This document shows, piece by piece, positions 1 to 12,065 of a stretch of 64,000 bases of DNA. A model generated the notes under the pieces. The model made no database searches. It was not told where the DNA came from and saw nothing but the letters and a program-made list of their open reading frames with translations. Location of the stretch: NCBI GenBank assembly GCA_003952965.2, contig CM025854.1:11291588-11355587 (forward strand), written 5' to 3'. Within the stretch, counting starts at the first letter, position 1. Every line of letters begins with the position of its first letter. The DNA comes from Morella rubra (Eukaryota > Streptophyta > Magnoliopsida > Fagales > Myricaceae). Both the position numbers and the translations under genes were made by a program.

Positions 1-1013
1 GTTAAGAAAATAAATTTTCAGATAAGGTTTTTAAGAGGATAACGGTATCTATTATAAATATATATTCTTAAGTAATAGTGGTAAAGGTTTTTCAAAAAAA
101 AAAAACATAAATTTCCCTTGCAAAGAGTGACATCGATTTTAGTGTGCTTGTTGTGGCGAGCGTAGGCGATTCTAACCAGTCCATTTATAAAACATAAAAG
201 TTTTCGGGCTTGACAATATTATATATTTATATATTCAACATCAATACCATGTAGAAGATACAATATGACCTTCCATTTTATATTGATGGGGATATATTTT
301 TTGAAACCAAAAAGCTCGTAGTAGGGGCCTAATAAGAGGAGGAGCTCAAGTCTATCCACGGGTATATAAGATTCTTCTCGAATCAAAAGTCAGACCCTAT
401 AGCAAGATTGACATCCCTCTTAAATGAAAATTGCATAATATATGAAAAGTAAGGCCTAAGGAATTTAATCATACAATTTCCCTAATTCCATAGATGCTAA
501 AAGAATAAATCTTGTCATTAAAATGGATAAACAAAGCTGTCTCAATATAGATAAATAAGAGAGGAAAGAAAAAATGAGTCCTACATCGTTAATAAAAATC
601 AAGAGGAGCTAGGTAAAAGGAGAACCAACATCCGAAGAAAGGGAAGGTGGGCCAAGGCCCAAAAAATCCCCGACCCATGACAGAAAGAAAAATGATAAAT
701 AGAGAAGGTAGGGAGCACGCAGTTCTTTCTCTCTAACTCTCTCACTAAAAAACACAAACTGAAAAAGAGAAAGAGATGACAATGACTGATAATGGTATTG
801 GAGAAATCTCTCTCTGGAGAGGATTCTGAGTTCTAGTGTGTTACTTTGCTTACAGAAGGAAGAAAAGAGATTCTGGACCTTTTAACCTGACTTAAGTACT
901 AGACTTTAAGTCTAAATCCCTCGGACTTTTGGCCCAATGAATTCTTGTGATAGGCCGGTTAAAAATGACTTCATCATATATTATTTTGGATAAATTAATA
1001 TAAGCCGGATACA
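1..1013. other. Intergenic, no gene seen
   Basis: AT-rich sequence without a credible open frame. A pyrimidine-rich patch near 722-750 and GA-rich patches near 760-830 could come from an old LTR, but no matching partner was found. Confidence 0.5.
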
Positions 1014-1226
1014 TTAATTATCAGTGGCGGAAGGAGAGGGTAGCGACCAGGGCGGTCGCCACCCATCCCCCCCAAAAAAAAATTTTTGCATTTGTAATTT
1101 TTTTTTTTTCATTACTAGGCCTGGGCCCCGATACCCATTGGCCCAGGCCTAGTAGATTTTATGTTGGGGGCCTGGGCCCGAATACCCATTAGGCCCGGGC
1201 CCCCCCATTTTAATTTTTTTTTTAAA

Positions 1227-1306
1227 GCAGAGGGTGAAACGACGCCGTTTCACCCTCTGCGTTAAAAAAAAAAAAAAAACAGGGTGAAACGGTGCGTTTC
1301 ACCCCT
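1227..1306. repeat. Two adjacent hairpins in the hAT leader
   Basis: A 34-bp inverted repeat at 1227-1260 has 15-bp perfect arms (GCAGAGGGTGAAACG) around a 4-base centre. A shorter, slightly imperfect one follows at 1280-1306, using the same GGGTGAAACG core. The first is conserved exactly in the second hAT copy at 12032-12065, while the second is largely lost there. Confidence 0.85.
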
Positions 1307-1947
1307 GCTTTGAAATTTTTCATCCTCTTTCGCGATCTCCCTCCCCCTCTCTCACAAATTTTAACCTCTCTGCCTCTGGTGTCTGCCCTCTGCCGTTGCC
1401 CAGCCCCCAGGCCCCAGCCGCCGTTGCCGTCCGTTGGTCGCCCCACCCACCACTCTCCTCACCGTCGCACGACTCACACCACTACAGGTATAAGTTTACT
1501 CGTTGCGTCTTTGCCTGGCTGCTGCACTTTTTGATTTTTATCTAATTTTTCAATTTGATTTGCAGGGATTGGAATCATTGGATCATTGCCTCGGTGAGTT
1601 TTCCTTGTGATTTTTTTTTTCAGTTATTTTTTTTTAGTTTTAGATTTTAGGTAATTAATGAATGAGGTAATTTTTGTGAAATATATTTTTAGTAATTTTT
1701 ATTTTATTGGTTTGGATATTAGTTGGATTATTGGTTGGATTATTTGGATTATTTTAGGCAAATATATTGTTTTGCTGTGAATTTTTCCACTAGGAAGTTT
1801 TCTTCGTGAGTTGCAGAGTTGATGTTTTTTTTTTTTTCATATTGCCTAATGCCTATGTTAGCTCATCTTTGTTAAATTTATCGGTTTTTCCTATTTGTTA
1901 AATCTACATTCTATGTTCAAATTGGATACAGTAATCTTGCCAACTTA

Positions 1948-2357
1948 TTGCAACTACATGTTTATTTGCTAAATGATTATTGATTGCATTTATTTATTTT
2001 TATTAATGCAGATTATTGATTAATGTTGTTTAATTTGCTGAGTGATTATTATTAATTTTCATTTTTTTTTTGTTTATAATGGATAATTGCAACTACATGT
2101 TTATTTGCTAAATGATTATTGATTGCATTTATTTATTTTATTAATGCAGATTATTTTAATGTTGTTTAATTTGCTGAGTGATTATTAATTACTTTTTTTT
2201 TTTGTTTAGATAATGGATAATTGCAACTACATGTTTATTTGCTAAATGATTATTGATTGCATTTATTTATTTTATTAATGCAGATTATTGATTAATGTTG
2301 TTTAATTTGCTGAGTGATTATTAATTAATTTTCATTTTTGTTTTGTTTAGATAATGG
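1948..2357 (+). repeat. Tandem triplication at the intron-exon border of the hAT gene
   Basis: Three units of about 134-139 bp begin at 1948, 2087 and 2221, each opening with TTGCAACTACATG. The other hAT copy has only one unit (about 12797-12935), so this is a copy-specific expansion. Each repeat junction contains a version of the GTTTAGATAATGGATAA segment that holds the splice acceptor and the start codon, so acceptor and start were duplicated along with the intron end. Confidence 0.85.
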
Positions 2358-4810
2358 ATAAGTTTGTGATAAGAAAGCCACGTAGCGTGGAGTCGTCTAA
2401 TACTCCTAACGTGGCTACTAATTCTGAAGTGGATGTAGTTCAAAAAACCTCGCATTATTTAGTCCGGATGATATCGTTGCTGACCCAACGTAAACCCATT
2501 GAAGAATATGATCTTGGATTAGGGATCAAGTTCGTAGGAGTACTTAATAAAAGGTCCTTTTCAACCGCATGGCCACAATTTTCCCAAGAAGAATACGGGA
2601 AGAAATGGGTTTTAGGGAGACATGGTTTAAAGATTTTAATTGGTTGGAATATAGTGTATCAAAGGATGAGGCGTATTTTTGTGTGTTATCTGTTTAGGCG
2701 ACCTAGAGGAGGAAGTCTGGGGGAGATAAGTTTACATCTACGGGCTTTAGCCACTGGAAAAAGGCAGTGGAGGTTTTTGTTGAACATGTTGGTGCACATG
2801 ATAGTGCTCACAATGAAGCTAGAAGACTATGTGAAGCACTTGAAAATCAGCGACAAAGTGTGTCGCACATGTTATCCGCACACGGGCACGATCAAGAGAA
2901 TGCTTATCGCATTCGTTTAACAGCGGTTTTAGATGCATTCGTTATCTTTTGGGGCAAGGATTAGCTTTTCGTGGTCATGATGAGTCCGAGAGTTCAATAA
3001 GGAAGGGCAATTTTCTGAGCTTTTGAATGGTGTTTTGCCAACGTGATGAAAAAGGTTGCTAAGACACTTAACACTAATGCTCCTGGAAACAACCAAATGA
3101 CTTCTCCAAAAGTGCAGAAAGGAAATGGTGAGTGCTTGTGCAGCTAAAACCACACTTGCCATTATTAAAGAAATTGGGGATGGATTTTTTTCTCTTATGG
3201 TTGATGAGTCTCGAGATAATTCAGTGAAGGAGCAAATGGCAGTGGTTTTGAGATATGTAAACATACGTGGACAGGTGATTGAAAGGTTTCTTGGTGTGGA
3301 ACATGTTCCTGATACTTGCTCTGAATCTTTGAAAAAGCTATAGATAAATTGTTTGCAAGACATGGATTATCAATATCCAGATTGAGAGGTCAAGGGTATG
3401 ATGGGGCATCAAACATGCGAGGCGAGTTCAATGGGTTGAAGTCGCTCATTTGAGGGACAATCCTTCTGCTACGTATATCCATTGTTTTGCTCACCAACTT
3501 CAATTGGTTATTGTGGGTATTGCAAAGAATAACTTGCAAGTTGGTGATTTTTTTATTATACTTCCAAGATTGTGAATATGGTCGGAGCTTCATGTAAAAG
3601 GAAAGATGCTCTTCGGCAAAGTTGTCATGAGAAGATAGTGGAGCGGTTGGACAAGGGAGAGATTTCTAGTGGAAGGGGCAAAAATCAAGAAACCAGTCTC
3701 GCACGACCAGGTAATTATTATATTTCATTACAATACTAATAGACCATTTAGTTTTTTTTTTTTGTTTATAGTTTTTAATTCCTATAATATTGTAGGTGAC
3801 ACTCGTTGGGGTTCATACCACCTTACAATAATCCGTCTCTTCACTATGTGGTCATCAGTATTGGAAGTGCTTGAACACATAAAAGATGATGGTACTCTAT
3901 CAGAACAAAGATCCATGGCTATGAGTTTGATGGATAAGATGGAAAGTTTTGAGTTTGTATTCACTATGCATTTGTTGAGGAATATAATGGGAATTACAAA
4001 CGAATTGTCACAAGCCTTACAACGAAAAGATCAAGACATTGTTAATGCTATGGGTTTGGTTGGAGTTGTGAAGAACAGTTGCAAGATTTGAGAGAGATAG
4101 AATGGATGAATTTTTGGAAGAAGTTAAAACTTTTTGTGTTGATAACTCTATTAGTGTGCCGAATATGGAAGACATTATACCAATTCGTAGTCGTTCGAGG
4201 CGTGGAGGGCAAACAATTACTTATTTCCATCATTTTCGTGTGGAAGTGTTTTGCCAAGTTATTGATTTGATCAATCAGGAGATGGATAATCGGTTCACAG
4301 AAGCAAGTACGGAATTACTTCTTTGCATAGCATGTCTTGATCCAAAAAACTCATTCTCAGCGTTTGATCATGTAAGTTACGTCGTCTTGCTGAGCTTTAT
4401 CCAGAAGATTTCACAGCAGATGATCATTTGATACTTAAAAATCAGCTTAATACCTATATTAGAGATGTTAGAAGAAATGATGTTTTTCTAGACTTCAAGA
4501 TATTGGAGGTCTTGCTGTGAAGATGGTTGAGACAAAAAAGAATACTCTGTTTCCATTAGTTTATCGACTTATTGAGTTGGCATTGGTCTTACCAGTTGCG
4601 ACTGCAACCGTTGAAAGAGTGTTTTCTGCAATGAAGATCATCAAAAGTGATTTGCGTAATAGGATGGGGGATGATTGGATGAATGATTGCATGATAGTGT
4701 ACATCGAGCAAGAAGTTTTTAAAACTATTGAGAACGAAGCATTTTGCAACATTTTCAGAAGATGCAAAATCGTAGGATACAATTGTCACCTTTTAGTTGC
4801 AGTAATAGTA
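2354..4810 (+). pseudogene. hAT transposase-derived gene (TTF zinc finger, DUF4371, hAT dimerisation), frameshifted
   Basis: The start MDKFVIRKPRS follows an intron acceptor (TTTAG). Pieces in changing frames then give a TTF-type zinc-finger segment (about 2600-2760), a DUF4371 region (about 2800-3700) with the MVDESRD and IHCFAHQLQL motifs of the RNase H-like transposase fold, and the C-terminal hAT dimerisation block (LPVATATVERVFSAM, 4580-4640). An intron at 3711-3795 joins SLARPG to DTRWGSYH. Several single-base deletions break the frame, for example near 2940, 3335 and 4072. Family members are usually about 700-800 residues (ZMYM1-like or TTF-domain proteins in plant annotations). No complete protein can be made from this copy. 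Confidence 0.9.
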
Positions 4811-4974
4811 CGGTACGTGTATTTTAATATTTTTAATGCTTTTAGTTCTTAATTTTCGATGTTGTAATTTTAAGACAATTTTTTGTATTACGAAAGAAAT
4901 TTTTTTTCTTATTATTTCGCCTTTAAAATTCGACACCCATAGATTTCAAGCCTGGTTCCGCCACTGTTAATTAT

Positions 4975-6260
4975 AAACAATACACTAGCTAGAAGGACAA
5001 ATATCACCTGCATATGTCTTAATCGAGTCATGATATCTGAATCTTTTTAAGATATTTTATATTATTGCAGATAAAGTATTTTATATTACACGTTACATGG
5101 GACCGATTTAGGATTCTTGCAAGTCAAAAATAATTAAATGGTAACTTACAAAATAAACAGACAAATACGTCATACAATATTAAAAAAAATAAATTGGCAT
5201 GGGTAAAAACTTTATTGGGTCCAATATTTCATAATAAAACACTATCATTACCCGTGATACGGTTATCATCATGAAACATACTATCATTATACAAAATTTC
5301 TTAAGCCAAGCTTGAATTTTTTTAAAAAAAATACTAAAACTTGCATGGAATTAGTGTATTGTCCGGGTTATATATTATTGCACTAGAACATATAAAAAGT
5401 TTGAACAAAAGCAACTCCTTAAAGAATTAAACTCCTCAACACTCCGTAAAGTAATGATCTATTGCGATGAAAGCACCGTTGCCAAAAACGAAGAGGTTAC
5501 TTATTACGCGTTAATTACTACTTCAGTCCTGAAGTCTTACTTTCTTTTAAAAATAGTTCGTAAGTTTACTACGAATATCAAGAAGGTCCTACTTTCAACC
5601 CCCTGTCTAAGAACTTCATGGAATGTCACATCATTCCCAATAATAGAACTCCACGTGTCTTTTTTTTTGGACATTTATGTAACGCCACATCGTCTACTCT
5701 TAGTTAAAATAATAACAAAAATTAGATCTTGACTAGATGAAAACACAAATAGAAGAAATTAAAAAACTAAAAGAAATTAATTAAAATTAAGAACTGAAAG
5801 AAAAAAAAAACACTTTATATACACCACTAAATGAATTAATTCAAAGAATAGAAAGAAATTAAATAAAATCTTAACAAATAATTAAAAAAAAGAAGAAGAA
5901 AGGAAGGAAGAATTGCAGGAAGGGGAATATCTCTCCCGGCCCAAATCCAATGACTGCGCCCTTCCATTTGCCGAAAAAGGAGTCGAAGATTTTCATTTGA
6001 ATATCTTTCCCAGTTGGCAGTCAGCACCACCAATTCTGCTAAATAATTAATGTCAGGCAATTTATTGGAACAATATTCCATTTTCTTGTGGGAACTTATC
6101 AGAAAACAGAAGAAATCCAACAGAAGACAATAAAGAAAAACAAGGATAGACAGTTGTCTCTGCAGCCAACAAGAAGAATCCAGGCAGGCTCACCTTGGTC
6201 AGTAACATCAAAATATACGCTAGGACGGAGTCTTACAAACAGAGTTGTGTACCCAAAAGC
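4975..6260. other. Intergenic, no gene seen
   Basis: AT-rich sequence with short chance frames only. The lower part (about 5900-6260) may be the 3' untranslated region of the minus-strand exon that ends at 6261, but no clear polyadenylation arrangement decides this. Confidence 0.4.
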
Positions 6261-6813
6261 TTAAGAGGAGCCATCTATCCATTGTTTAGGCAAAGAAGAA
6301 TTGAATATTCGTAGAAGCAATGTTCTCTCTCTCTTGCCCAGTTTGTTCATACCATGGCCTTGAAAAACACCAAATTTAAGTGCTTCTCGTCCTTCTTCCA
6401 CAGCTCCTTTTCTCACACAAGTCAATAAATCTACCCCCTGGGGACCAATATTGCTCTTTTCCTCCCCACCTTCAGATTTCTCCTTGTCCACAATGACCGT
6501 TCCGGGACCATCACCTGTCATTTCCGTCGATTGATCTTTGTCATTTCCATCAGTCTCAGCTCCATCCTCAGAGATGCCCTCACAAGCGTAGGGGCTGCTA
6601 CTTCCCCACCACTTATTTGAGGCAGTTGATAAGCCATCTGATGGGAATCCATATTTGAATTCATCCAAGACTGTCATTCCTTTTGTCAAGCTTGTGCTAT
6701 GCAAATTCTGGGGCCTCACGGTTTGAACGTTCTTGCTTCCTTGCTGTTGCAAATTATGAGAAACTGTGGCACTGTGTAATTTGGGCATGTCACCGTTTGG
6801 TTGTTCTGAGCCA
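6261..6813 (-). CDS. Terminal coding exon of an unrecognised plant gene
   Basis: The minus strand shows a pyrimidine-rich tract and CAG acceptor just above 6813, then an open frame of about 184 codons ending in TAA at 6261-6263. The peptide is hydrophilic. A serine/glycine-rich middle (KWWGSSSPYACEG) and an acidic linker (EDGAETDGNDKD) are followed by a basic, helical-looking C-terminus (GMNKLGKRERTLLLRIF). Codon use and the absence of stops look like real coding sequence. I do not recognise the family. Upstream exons should lie on the same strand above 6813 but are not evident, and some may be lost in the gap at 9025. It may be the 3' end of a separate gene or a surviving piece of a broken one. 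Confidence 0.5.
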
Positions 6814-8941
6814 CTGCACTCGAACAAAAGTGAAAAATGGAAGCTTTTTATATTTTTTTTTGGAAGGGAGGTGGCAAACAAGAATGAGACCAATCAGACA
6901 TTTTTGGCATGATCGACAATAGTTCCTGTTTTCATCCAGTCTGAAAATTCAGATGTTAGGACAAAAAGCAACTAATCAACACAACTTATCAACTTAAGCT
7001 CGTCTGAAGTACACTCAAACCCATTAAAAAATCTACTATAGGCTTCACTCCAAAAATCATGAACAATGGAACTGCACTATAAGCAACACTGGATAGTAAA
7101 GCATATTTGCCAAATGCTCGTTCCAGCAAACCAAGAACTCCATATGGAAAAGGCATAAACCTTGTCATTAAACCAAAAAAACCTCAACGATAAAAGCCAC
7201 TGTGCAACAGAAAAGCGAAGAGAACGGTGATCAAGTGACACCCCATTTATGCACATCAATCACCACCTAATCACAAATTGTTTTCCCCTTGATCAAATTA
7301 TTTGCAGTAAAATTCTTCCTAAAGATGCAGGCACCATTAAGAGAAGGCAACTCCAGGCAGGACACAGCATGCTAATGCTTTTCTGAGGAAAATTAGTCCA
7401 ACTCTAATAATACCATTTCTTGGACTAATTACAGTGAAGAACTGTTCAGACCAGTCCAACATTTTGTCTATGTTGACTGAGAAGAAAGGGGGCATCGCGC
7501 TCTTCGCATTAAGTGATAAATATCAGCTAGTCTGCCATAATTAGATTTCATCAAAGAATACAGGGTTAAACTGCTCCTAGAAAGTTGCAATGTGCACACC
7601 AATTTAAGCAGTGACAGTCAAGATAGACAACAAATAGGCCGTGTGGAACAAATTAAATGGTTAGATCTTAACTGATGGTGCATATTTATAACCTTTATGT
7701 GATGTTCCAAAATTATTAGTTTGGGTACCACATAGTAAACGGGTCATAGTTTAGGTGTGAAAGAAGATTTTTCGGAAAATTTGATCGCTAGAAGGAACCC
7801 AACTAGCCTCATCCTTCCATGTCACTGACAGTAAACCGGCCAACTCATAATCATCACCTCTTCTTATTCCATATCTTGCAGCGAGCTTGCCATAACACCC
7901 AACTATGCTGCTTGGACTCTTTGATTCTGAGGTCATACCAATGTCGGACATGACACCTGTTGGGGTATGGGATACATGTCTGACCATTGGCTAACATTTC
8001 TCCCCTTGTGATCTTATCTAAAGAAAAAAACTTCCCCACAAAGAGAACTTTTTCCATATTTTTCCAGTCCTCTGTTGATTGCTGAAAGTTTCACACATAG
8101 CATGCATCTTTTTGGCAACAATTCCATCATAATGTGTTTGGTTTTCACATAGAAATCATATAGTATATAAAATACTTCATCGATTATCCTGTTCATAACA
8201 ATCTATGTATCACCTAGTGTACGACATGTCCGTGTACTTGAACACAACGTTAGAAAACCCATAATTTTTGGAAAATTTTTAGATGCAAACATAAATTTTC
8301 AGTCAAGAAATTTTTAATTATTTTTCGGTTTTCACACCAAATTAAGGCTCACAACAATTTTCTCTCTTTTTATTTTAATTTCAAATTTTTAAAAAAATAA
8401 TAAAAAAATTCAAAACTAACCCTCTCTCCTTCAAATCATCTCTCTCCATCAAAATAAACATAAAAAAATTCAATCAAAATCATCTCTCTCTTCACTCTTT
8501 TACCAACTCTCATAAAACTTCAAAATTTTCCAACATCTCTCCAACATACTTCAAAATTTTCACTATTTTTTCACAAAATCCAATAAAACTCCAATCTACC
8601 TCAATTTTCACAATAGCACCAAAATTTTCTAAAAATTTCTAAATGCAAACATGACCTTAGTTTTGGGCACCAGAATCTGACGCCTGTGCCCAACTCCGAT
8701 CACATGGATGCCAAATAAACTTCTATGGAGAAGGATTCATGCCATATTTCGACCATTTGGGCATTTGATAAGTTTCCTATAAAAACTTACCATTAACAAG
8801 AAAGTCATACTAGAGGCAGTCCTCACCACAAGAAAAGAATAACAAAACAGAGGCATATGAAAAGGTATATATATAAGAACTCAAATTTCATACTTCCATA
8901 GTAAGCAAGTCACAAAATTCTCTGCCCAATTATAATGTTCT
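6814..8941 (-). other. Intron or intergenic sequence with one weak exon candidate
   Basis: No recognised domain. On the minus strand 7751-7970 there is a coding-like stretch after a CCCAACAG acceptor (peptide includes SSIVGCYGKLAARYGIRR) that ends in a stop at 7751. Nothing identifies it, so it is noted but not called as a gene. Confidence 0.3.
8270..8656. repeat. Low-complexity repeat bounded by similar 20-bp ends
   Basis: A CT- and A-rich tract (CTCTCTCC/TCAAAATTTTC motifs) is bracketed by near-direct repeats of the form AATTTTTAGATGCAAACAT (8273-8292) and AATTTCTAAATGCAAACAT. A similar tract in the opposite orientation occurs at about 49925-50130. It looks like a dispersed low-complexity non-autonomous element; its class cannot be decided. 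Confidence 0.35.
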
Positions 8942-9024
8942 TTAATGAGACAAACAATGTAAATAAAAATAACTAACATACATACCCGTTAGAGTTGGTA
9001 CCCTATTTGAGGTAAAGTTTGTTT

Positions 9025-9124
9025 NNNNNNNNNNNNNNNNNNNNNNNNNNNNNNNNNNNNNNNNNNNNNNNNNNNNNNNNNNNNNNNNNNNNNNNNNNNN
9101 NNNNNNNNNNNNNNNNNNNNNNNN
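9025..9124. other. Assembly gap (100 N)
   Basis: Exactly 100 undetermined bases, a conventional placeholder for a gap of unknown size. It interrupts the FAR1-related coding region, so the true missing length may be much larger. Confidence 0.99.
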
Positions 9125-10216
9125 GACATGCCACCTGCTAATACAATGGCGGGCTTCTGGAAAAACCTGAGAGACAGCAGTATGTATTGCTCTGTCTTGA
9201 TCAGTGACTATAGAGACAGGTGGGCGATCATTCATTGCAGTAAGAAATGTCTTGAAAAGCCAGACAAAAGAAGCCTCCGAATCATCTAGAAGTAATGCAC
9301 AACCAAACAAAACCGTCTGACCATGATGGTTCACCCCGGTAAAGGGAGCAAATGGCACTCTGTATTGATTCACTCTATACATAGTGTCCAGCGTTACTGC
9401 ATCACCAAAATGACTATAAGCTGTCCTTGATCTTGCATCCGCCCAAAATACGTTACCCATGCGGTTATCCTCATCAAGTTGTATTGCATAAAAGAATCCA
9501 GGGTTCTCAGCCTGCATTTTTTTGAAATATTCCAGTAAATTCTGTGCATCCCTCCCAAGTGTCCTCTTCCGATTACAAGGCCTAACAACATAATTCATTG
9601 CCCCAGCATTTTTTCCCAGGCGATTTGCTTCAGCAGGAGGGGTTTTTCTAACTCCATGATTTGCCTCTACTGGAACCTGGTTTCCATCCATGGAGAGATA
9701 CATAACACCACTTGGAACAATTCCCAAACCCTGATAACTTTCCGTCATGGTCTTTGAAGCGCCAGCAAAATGTCTCCGAGGCCGAAGGTAATGCACCTTA
9801 CTTGGACTCACAAGGGAATGGCTGTGGTCCTTTACAAATTTAGTCACAACCCATTTGTCTTCAGCCTTCAACTCTATCTTGAGCATTGCGTCACAGCTAT
9901 CAGCATGCCTTCTTTTCAAACCCTCTCTGCCACATACAAAATCCCGAGTAATGATTGTCCCATCAGATTGAGAGCGACTAGATTGACCAACTTTGGAGCT
10001 AAAACCTATACGCCTAGCATACTCATCGTAGAAAGTCTTAGCAGCATTTTCAGAATCAAACTCCATACCAACATACGGCTCAGCAACTCCATCGTCTTCA
10101 TGAGCTGTGGAATTCTCGCCAGCATTTGGTTCACCTTCATTGAGTTCAGCAGCTCCATCATCTGCTGCACCACGATGACCCACCCCTTCTTCCACGTCAA
10201 TCACTTGAACATCCAT
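9125..10216 (-). CDS. FAR1-RELATED SEQUENCE protein, N-terminal part (gene cut by gap)
   Basis: The frame is open for 364 codons from ATG at 10216 to the gap. After an acidic N-terminus ([11 protein letters not shown]) comes the FAR1 DNA-binding (WRKY-GCM1-like) domain at about residues 47-140, with the motifs [32 protein letters not shown] and [10 protein letters not shown]. The start of the MULE-type transposase core follows at about 230-364 ([47 protein letters not shown]). FAR1/FRS proteins are nuclear transcription regulators domesticated from Mutator-like transposases. The missing half should carry the rest of the core and the SWIM zinc finger; neither is visible below the gap. The visible portion has no stop or frameshift, so the locus is probably functional, with a misassembled or unfilled 3' half. 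Confidence 0.93.
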
Positions 10217-11060
10217 ACTTCTCTACCATTACAAAGCTAAATTATTGTGTGTTTAATTTGCGCACCAATTACATTGCAAAGCACCACATGCTTTCAGAGC
10301 CAAAGTAGAATCGAGCTGCACTAAATCTTCAAACATACAAACAGATTTATTATCTAATAATGCAAAGAATACTCCAAAGAACTGAACGAACAACAGATAC
10401 AATACTAAGCAACCAGCCTTCATTCAATTTCCAAAGAAACTGCACTTAAGCTTATCCTACTATGAAAGTTGCAAATAAAAGTAATAAAAAACGACTGATA
10501 ATCATGAATAGTTTATATTTCTTGACAAACTTAAACTACTATAGAAAACTATAATCAATTCAATCAAAGAACTGATATCATTCTTTGAGAGCAAGCACTT
10601 TCACCTACGAATTGTCCGAAGCCAGAAAAACAACGTGGATAGACTACCAGTTTTCATATCAAAGAACTCTCGCGTATACATAAGTGCATAAATAAGCATG
10701 GACTATCATATATACATACATAAAAGTACTTCATACATAGCAGGGCAAAAAGCAAGAGGAAGAGAGTTTGAGAAACCCTAGGATTCAGACTATGCAGGGG
10801 CCTCGAATGGGAATTACATGGGGAAATTTCAAAGGAAAGTAACAGAGAAAGTAATTAGAGGTATTACATAAAGCGGAAGGTTAGAAAACGACTGTGTTTC
10901 GTGGTCTCCCTAGGGTTCCTCCACCACCGGACGCTTGCAGAGTCGGCGCGAGACGGAGAAAGGCAGAGAGGGAGTGCGTGTCGCATAGATGGGATGACAT
11001 AAGTAGACGCGCGAAGTATAAGCCGTCCAATTTCGATCATACGGCTAATGTGCATTCATA
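10217..11060 (-). promoter_or_regulatory. Likely 5' leader and promoter side of the FRS gene
   Basis: Upstream of the FRS start (minus direction) a possible acceptor, TAATGGTAG, lies 6 bases before the ATG. A more GC-rich block at about 10880-11060 contains GAACCCTAGGG on the minus strand, like the AACCCTA motif common in plant leaders. I infer a leader exon there and an intron of roughly 650 bases; the donor is not certain. Confidence 0.4.
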
Positions 11061-11815
11061 ACAAACACATTGTACTTAATCAGATTAGTACGAAGTCAGT
11101 GAGAGCTGTGGGTCCCGTGCATTGTAGTGTCTGATGCCAGACCGTATCAATTTTTTTTCTTGTTCTCGTTTCTCTTTTTGTCAAATCCACAATTATTTCT
11201 TAATGCGGACCAATTAACATGCACATTCCTATAGTTTTTATACTACAATTAAAGTCCAAAGATTTTTAAATGTCTCTTGTCGTACATAATGCAGCCCGAT
11301 GAACCTATACTCATTGATATCAGGAATATTTTTATATTTAGAGATATTCTTAGTAACAGTGTGTAAAGTTCATATTTTTATATATATAAAAATCTTTTGT
11401 TTGACGCATTATCAACTAAGTTATTTTGAATGCCTTTCTGCATAGGAAGGTGCATATTGCTTAAATTGCCTTATGTAAAAGATTTCAATGAAAACAATAT
11501 TCCAACAAAAGCCGTCCTATACAGATGAGGCTTTGAAATAATGAAAATATTGCAAAAATTAAATTCAAGACTTGTTAAGTAAAAAGATTATTAGAAAAAG
11601 ACTGCCTCGTAATGTTTCAGCCTTTTGATATCTAGAAAAGTATTGAATTACAAATAGGTGCATTAAGATTAGTCATTAACTATATAAACCATTAAACAAA
11701 GTTTTGAAATCATCTATACACTACACAATTCCAAATAAAACTACGTCATAAATAGATTGGCCTTATGGTTAGTGAGTCAGTTAGTCTCTTGTTGTGACGT
11801 TGAATTCAACCTATA
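11061..11815. other. Intergenic, no gene seen
   Basis: AT-rich spacer between the FRS leader and the second hAT element. No credible open frame or repeat was recognised. Confidence 0.45.
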
Positions 11816-12031
11816 CGAGTACTCAGTGGCGGAAGGAGAGGGTAGCGAACCAGGGCGGTCGCTACCCATTCCCCCGCCCAAAAAAAAATTTTGCAAATAT
11901 AATTTTTTTTTTCATTACTTGGCCTGGGCCCCGATACCCATTGGGCCCAGGCCTAGTAGAGTTTATGTTGGGGGCCTGGGCCCGATACCCATTAGGCCCG
12001 GGCCCCCAGCCCGTTTTTATTTTTTTTTAAA

Positions 12032-12065
12032 GCAGAGGGTGAAACGACGCCGTTTCACCCTCTGC
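12032..12065. repeat. Conserved 15-bp-arm hairpin of the hAT leader
   Basis: Identical to the hairpin at 1227-1260 in copy 1: arms GCAGAGGGTGAAACG around ACGC. It lies about 0.9 kb upstream of the transposase start, near the head of the presumed transcript. Confidence 0.85.

Larger units (their letters stand above)
1022..4966 (+). mobile_element. hAT-superfamily DNA transposon, copy 1
   Basis: The left end reads CAGTGGCGGAA and the right end is its reverse complement (TTCCGCCACTG). The element is flanked by a perfect 8-bp target duplication, TTAATTAT, at 1014-1021 and 4967-4974. An 8-bp duplication and a CAGTGGCGGA-type end are typical of hAT elements. The interior holds a GC-rich leader with two imperfect repeats of a GGCCTGGGCCC block (1117-1206), two hairpins, an intron-like tract and a broken transposase gene of the DUF4371/hAT-dimer type. 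A second copy lies at 11824-15562 in the same orientation. The clean ends suggest fairly recent transposition, although this copy cannot encode a full transposase. Confidence 0.93.

Noticed and set aside
1222..1534. Short open frames on both strands in the hAT leader
   Set aside because: They run across GC-rich repeats, hairpins and homopolymers and share no domain. They are by-products of the untranslated leader.
9770..10240. 156-codon plus-strand frame
   Set aside because: It is the antisense shadow of the well-supported FRS coding region and has no recognisable domain.
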